NCBI GenBank assembly: GCA_034698045.1
Contig: JAQGAU010000347.1
Coordinates: forward strand, 1 to 30,525
Length of the DNA stretch: 30,525 bases
Origin: Paramacrobiotus richtersi
Lineage: Eukaryota; Tardigrada; Eutardigrada; Parachela; Macrobiotidae
Direction of reading: 5' to 3'
Under the pieces are notes generated by a model. The model was not told the DNA's origin, made no database searches, and worked only from the letters and a program-made list of their open reading frames with translations. Below are positions 27,245-30,525 of the stretch, one piece after another (position 1 is the stretch's first letter; every line of letters begins with the position of its first letter). The translations under genes and the position numbers were made by a program.

Positions 27245-28636
27245 TCACTCGTACGGCGTCCATGCAGGATAGAAAAAGTCTTCATCCGTGTACATCCCCT
27301 TCATCTCACTGCCATTTCTAGGCCAGTCCTTGAAATACATAATGGTCTTGGCATCGCTGAGGTATCCGGTCCACCAACTGAATGTGCCCACACTGAGAAT
27401 GAGGTGGTCCATCAGGGTCATGGTTGCCATGTGCACGACGCGCCCAGTGTTTTCGACGAACAGGAATTGCCCTAAACCGGCAAACAGTTTCCGACAGTAC
27501 GCCATGTCATCGCTGACTACCACAAAAACCACCGGATTGTAGTCCTGTTGGAAGCGCTTGACGGCGTGCAGGAAATACTCCTCGGTCGCCGGGTAGAAGC
27601 CGAAATTAATCTGGAAAGGTGTGGTGATGTCGCCACGTCGGACGTGAATGCCGACCAGGACCGGCCGTTTAATCGGTTCCCGGGAAGAATTCCAATAACT
27701 CTGCAGCAGAGTTTCAATCCTGTTCAGGCTGTAATTATACACATCAGCGGAGAAAGTGAATAATGATCGGATGTCATCCCGGTAGGCGTCAAAGTACTTC
27801 CATGACTGCAGGAGGCCATTGATTGCCACATTCTTCTCTGTCGTGAGATTCGCCAGATCCGCCCGGTACTTTCCCGCGGCGGTCTCGTTCCACGTGAAAT
27901 CCCTCCAAGACTGCTCGTCGTCGCTGCCGAAGAAGGTCGACTGGTTCATCCTCTGTAAGGAGAAACTGGCAAAACGCCGGTAGGCCCACGGGTAGTCGTA
28001 GAGTACCACGGGGACGCGGTGGTTGGTGCAGGCCAGACCAAAGACCGAGGCGACCATGAACATCCAGTTGCCCAGACCGCCTTTGCTCTCTAAGTTGCAG
28101 GCCAGCAGCAGAGCACTGCGGTTGGTGGTCTGATACTCGGTGAGGATGTGAGCGGTGGCGGCGAGATAAGTTCCCGCTCGAGAAAGACGCTGGTGAACGC
28201 GCAATCTGAGGCGAGCCATGGTTAGGTTGAGGAGCTCGGCGAGGGAAGAGTTCGCGTGGTCCGCTGATGCAGTTTTCGGGCGTTGCAAATCCAGATAATG
28301 CGGTTCCAGTGACTGAACCACTGCTGTCGTTGAAGCGTTAAACATTCGGTTAAAGGCTGCATAGCTTCCATTATTAACACCCTCAGGAGAATAACCAACC
28401 TGCCGATAAGATGTACGGTCAGCGGGGAAGTATTCGTATACGTCAGAGGGACTGACATTGATCAGTAGCTGCTTAGGAGACTCGAGAAACGTCACCAGAC
28501 CCATGAGAAAAACGATGGCAACGGCCGTACATCCGGACAGGATGAGCAGTGCCAACCGATAGCACTGCATCCCCGTGCCGTCGCTTTGTCTCTCGGTTAT
28601 GTATAAAAGACGGACATTCGCTGTTACATCGTCCAC
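27245..28636 (-). CDS. GT11 family alpha-1,2-fucosyltransferase-like type II membrane protein
   Basis: A single open frame of 463 codons without introns. A short cytoplasmic N-terminus is followed by one membrane segment (about residues 28-51), giving the type II Golgi topology usual for glycosyltransferases, then a stem with N-x-S/T sequons. The catalytic domain shows the GT11 motifs: GGLGNWMF at 186-193 (GDP-fucose/fold motif, usually GGLGNQMF), IHVRRGD at 330-336 (the HxRRxD motif of alpha-1,2 and alpha-1,6 fucosyltransferases), and SVGTFSWW at 415-422. The family transfers L-fucose from GDP-fucose to galactose or similar acceptors; the acceptor here cannot be told. Met at 23 is an alternative start. 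A TATATA at about 28710-28717 lies about 75-80 bp upstream of the start. Intron-free structure contrasts with all other genes in the window. Confidence 0.9.
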   Translation of the reverse strand: MDDVTANVRLLYITERQSDGTGMQCYRLALLILSGCTAVAIVFLMGLVTFLESPKQLLINVSPSDVYEYFPADRTSYRQVGYSPEGVNNGSYAAFNRMFNASTTAVVQSLEPHYLDLQRPKTASADHANSSLAELLNLTMARLRLRVHQRLSRAGTYLAATAHILTEYQTTNRSALLLACNLESKGGLGNWMFMVASVFGLACTNHRVPVVLYDYPWAYRRFASFSLQRMNQSTFFGSDDEQSWRDFTWNETAAGKYRADLANLTTEKNVAINGLLQSWKYFDAYRDDIRSLFTFSADVYNYSLNRIETLLQSYWNSSREPIKRPVLVGIHVRRGDITTPFQINFGFYPATEEYFLHAVKRFQQDYNPVVFVVVSDDMAYCRKLFAGLGQFLFVENTGRVVHMATMTLMDHLILSVGTFSWWTGYLSDAKTIMYFKDWPRNGSEMKGMYTDEDFFYPAWTPYE

Positions 28637-29685
28637 AAAACCACATTTCTTTCGATCAGCGGTTTTGTATGAGTCTCAACTGAAACTAAAACGCTCTACG
28701 TGAAAATCGGCGTGTATATAACTGTTTCGTCTCCGAAAGACCTGTATTATTTGTGTTTTCTGTGCGCACTAGCCGTTGTTTACAACCGGCATTTGTTTTG
28801 GGGTCAGTAGCCTAATCGAACACCCTCGAGCTAAGAATGTTCGCTTGCAGTGGCGCGCTGTTGCTGATGCTCGGAAGCTTGGTTAGCTAGCAAACTCGAT
28901 ATCTTTTGAACCTTGATTTATGCTTCTATGCATCACAGGTTTCAGTTTGAATTTCCTGAATCATAACAATTTCTTTGAATCAATATACGTTCCCATCCTC
29001 TATTATCAGTACCAGTTTTCGCAATTTGCGCGAGTCAGTTGATCGCAGACTGTCAAAAGACGATTGTGAAAATCGGCCAACGTGAAACATCATTATTGTT
29101 GACTTACGTACAGTATATGTAGCTGTACAGTACCTACAATCATCTGTAATAAAAGATGTACTGTAATATACTTTAATTATTTTGATTATTAAGATATTAT
29201 TGTTAAGATGTAGAACAGGTGCGTTGTCAATACCGTAAGAAAATTTCCGCGTGCACGTTGACAGAATTATTCTGTATCGGCAACCACAGGGTGAGAATAC
29301 ATACAGAGAACGCTCCCGTAATTATAAGTCAGTACAAAATTAATCAGCTGGTTTTTCTACATCTACATTTTGTGCAGTAACTTCAAAGGATAAATTTTTG
29401 ACTATAGATTATCACGATTTTTGGTTAAGGTGACAGTAATTGAACGTCGAACACTGAGGGTAGAGCCGCAGCTAACGCAAGGACTGGGAGGTAACCCAGC
29501 AGTAGCAGTTCAGTGGGATGGCTAGCATATACAGTCTCGCAGCAGGCTTGACCTAAACTGCCTTCGTAAACGGGCTGGCAACAGCTACAAATTCACGGAA
29601 ATTATCATTCTATGACTTACCAGCGATTGATGTGACTGCTACCCGTGCGTTGACACACAGAGGGAGAATCCGTGCCGCACGTTTA
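28637..29685. other. Upstream region of the GT11 gene, no other gene seen
   Basis: Only the possible TATATA promoter element of the minus-strand GT11 gene (about 28710-28717) is noted. Short GTACTGTA-like repeats near 29110-29170 are AT-rich simple sequence. Confidence 0.4.
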
Positions 29686-30055
29686 AGTGACGTTTGTCCT
29701 CATGTCCGGTTTTGGAAAGCCGGATCCCAAACAGGGCAATTTTAATATGGCGAAAGACGGATCTTGCATCACTTTGGGCACTGGGACTGGGCAAAAGAAC
29801 AAAGCCGGTGCTGCAACCGGCTGTCAACTAGCACGCCAACGCATCGATGCGCCTTTCGATTTCACATTTTACTTTCGCAGGAGTTCGCTGCACATTTCAG
29901 TTGGCACTTTTTAAGACTGTAGCGATTTATTGATTTTGTAGCGTGTCAGACATATAAACTTCCGTTACCCGATTTCCTGATAACGATTTTGATCGTATTC
30001 ATTGATTCGAGTGGTTTGTCCTGAAAGTGATTGTTGGCTGAACGAACGTGCTCAA

Positions 30056-30142
30056 ATGGCTGCGACTCCCCTGAAAATCTTCGAAATCTGGATCTCCACC
30101 TCAAAATCTGGATTGGCATTGGAAACATCATCCAAGGGCCCG
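30056..30142 (+). CDS. Possible first coding exon of a gene leaving the window
   Basis: ATG at 30056 opens 29 codons (MAATPLKIFEIWISTSK at the start) that run exactly, in phase 0, into a consensus GTAAGT donor at 30143. No downstream exon lies in the window; the minisatellite would be in the intron. There is no recognisable domain, so this is a weak call. An open frame at 29702-29914 just upstream (MSGFGKPDPKQG at its start) may or may not belong to the same gene. Confidence 0.25.
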
Positions 30143-30229
30143 GTAAGTACGATGCCATGGTCTAAAGATGTCATTGACATTTGCCTTTGTGGCTTGTGCT
30201 GTCTTAATTGGTGGCAATTGTGAAAAGCG

Positions 30230-30525
30230 GCGTTGTTGGTACGGTGGGAAGCGGTGTTGTACATTGCAGAATTCGTTGTTGGTACGCCGAGTAGTGGTGT
30301 TGTGCAGTGCGGACTGGTACGTTGGTTTGGTCAGAAGCGGTCTTGTGTGCAGTGCGGACTGGATCGTTGGTGTGGTCAGAAGCGGTGTTGTGTGCAGTGC
30401 GGACTGGCTCGTTGGTGTGGTCAGAACCGGCGTTGTGTGCAGTGCGGGCTGGTTCGTTGGTGTGGTCAGAAGCGGCGTTGTGTGCAGTGCGGACTGGTTC
30501 GTTGGTGTGGTCAGAAGCGGTGTTG
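30230..30525. repeat. Minisatellite with a 45-bp unit, continuing past the window end
   Basis: TGTGCAGTGCGG recurs at 30301, 30346, 30391, 30436 and 30481, exactly 45 bp apart, with only a few substitutions per unit. The units before 30301 (from about 30230) are more diverged, as expected at the old edge of an array. The unit includes TTCGTTGGTGTGGTCAGAAG. The unit length is a multiple of three and five of the six frames lack stops. Confidence 0.9.

Overview
The window is eukaryotic DNA, most likely from an invertebrate animal. Genes are split by short GT-AG introns (many 50-100 bp), have TATA-type promoters and AATAAA-type 3' ends, and most encode secreted proteins with signal peptides. Base composition is near 45% GC by eye. 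A tardigrade or another small ecdysozoan would fit, but that is an inference from style and gene content, not a proof.

Layout. (1) 870-4811: two closely related genes (A, B) for secreted proteins made of a six-cysteine knottin-like module plus a glycoside hydrolase family 19 (GH19, chitinase/endolysin) domain. (2) 5138-8385: a damaged leucine-rich-repeat (LRR) gene interrupted by a 1.2 kb foldback DNA transposon with about 270 bp inverted repeats and a 9 bp target-site duplication. (3) 9089-19640: five more GH19 genes (C-G) in the same orientation. C, E, F and G have a short two-cysteine N-terminal segment; D carries the knottin module on a GH19 body of the C/E/F/G type. F is broken in exon 2. 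A relic exon of another secreted family lies between E and F. (4) 20135-21044, minus strand: a three-exon Pro/Ser-rich protein of unknown function. (5) 22024-22672, minus strand: a probable LINE remnant. (6) 23184-26113: a tandem pair of four-exon genes for small secreted Cys-rich proteins with a furin-like site after the signal peptide; I cannot assign them to a known family. (7) 27245-28636, minus strand: a single-exon GT11 (alpha-1,2-fucosyltransferase-like) type II membrane protein. (8) about 30230 to the end: a 45-bp minisatellite that runs out of the window.

The seven GH19 genes share exon structure (intron phases 0 then 1) and arose by tandem duplication with module exchange. The three knottin-GH19 genes (A, B, D) also share an upstream motif, an AP-1/Maf-like TGASTCA core with a GCATGCC box starting exactly 20 bp after the motif start, which I did not find upstream of the others. 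All GH19 copies replace two residues of the usual GRG-x-I-Q-L-T/S active-site strand. The cluster therefore looks like an expanding set of secreted, possibly defence- or digestion-related proteins whose enzymatic activity may be changed or lost. That last step is inference.

Coordinates of multi-exon genes are full spans; exon coordinates are in the evidence text. All splice sites were read by eye from GT/AG sites, frame continuity and comparison between paralogues.
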